Shown piece after piece: positions 63,991-64,000 of a DNA stretch of 64,000 nucleotides. A program made the position numbers and the translations under genes. The stretch's first letter is position 1, and every line of letters starts with the position of its first letter. Under the pieces are notes generated by a model, which did not search any database, had not been told where the DNA came from, and saw only the letters and a list, made by a program, of their open reading frames with translations. This DNA comes from Patella vulgata (Eukaryota > Mollusca > Gastropoda > Patellidae), in assembly GCF_932274485.2 (NCBI RefSeq), contig NC_065881.2, positions 62,444,702 through 62,508,701 on the forward strand. Reading direction: 5' to 3'.

Positions 63991-64000
63991 TTCCTATACA

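Overview
This window is animal nuclear DNA from an intron-rich, repeat-dense genome, most likely a bivalve or other mollusc. Coding exons are short with GT/AG borders. The repeats include tRNA-derived SINEs, LINE and Penelope-like remnants, Tc1/mariner and hAT elements, TTAA-bounded MITEs, a DIRS retrotransposon, and several families with tandem cores of about 160 bp that resemble the 'pearl' type elements of bivalves. I see no bacterial-type genes, rRNA, true tRNA genes or CRISPR.

Two host genes can be supported, and neither is visible as a long open frame. (1) CNEP1R1 (TMEM188), the regulatory subunit of the nuclear envelope phosphatase CTDNEP1, lies on the + strand in six coding exons: 19351-19369, 25357-25428, 30051-30124, 37023-37132, 39594-39648 and 40695-40736. 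They splice in phase into a 123-residue protein matching the vertebrate protein end to end. About 21 kb of gene carries 372 nt of coding sequence; the introns are mostly transposable elements. (2) The first coding exon of an arginine/serine-rich (SR-type) protein lies on the - strand at 1376-1527, ends in a splice donor, and continues off the left edge. The two genes diverge across about 18 kb.

Layout. 1-1.5 kb: SR-gene first exon and intron 1. 1.5-19.3 kb: intergenic repeats. These include a tandem-core array (8363-17138) split by a whole-looking DIRS element (9441-15533) and by a 766-bp DNA transposon (15960-16725). 19.35-41.1 kb: CNEP1R1. Intron 1 holds a LINE remnant, a SINE and a Penelope-like element between inverted arms. 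Intron 2 holds tandem-core elements, two SINEs and a 5'-truncated LINE. Intron 3 holds several repeat families. Intron 4 holds a 779-bp insertion with a 14-bp target duplication, and intron 5 a deleted Tc1-like element. 41-56 kb: tandem-core elements, MITEs, a hAT derivative, a decayed LINE (52.65-54.5 kb) and small fragments. 56.4-62 kb: a Tc1/mariner element with a broken DD34E transposase, invaded by a 4.3-kb block of tandem and inverted repeats. 62.5-64 kb: a tandem array of hairpin-rich units that turns back on itself at the window edge.

The most useful results are the CNEP1R1 gene model, the SR first exon, the DIRS element whose internal complementary region fixes both ends to the base, and the long inverted repeat inside the Tc1-like transposon. 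Coordinates of repeat edges not fixed by a target duplication are good to about 10-30 bases. All similarities were judged by eye.
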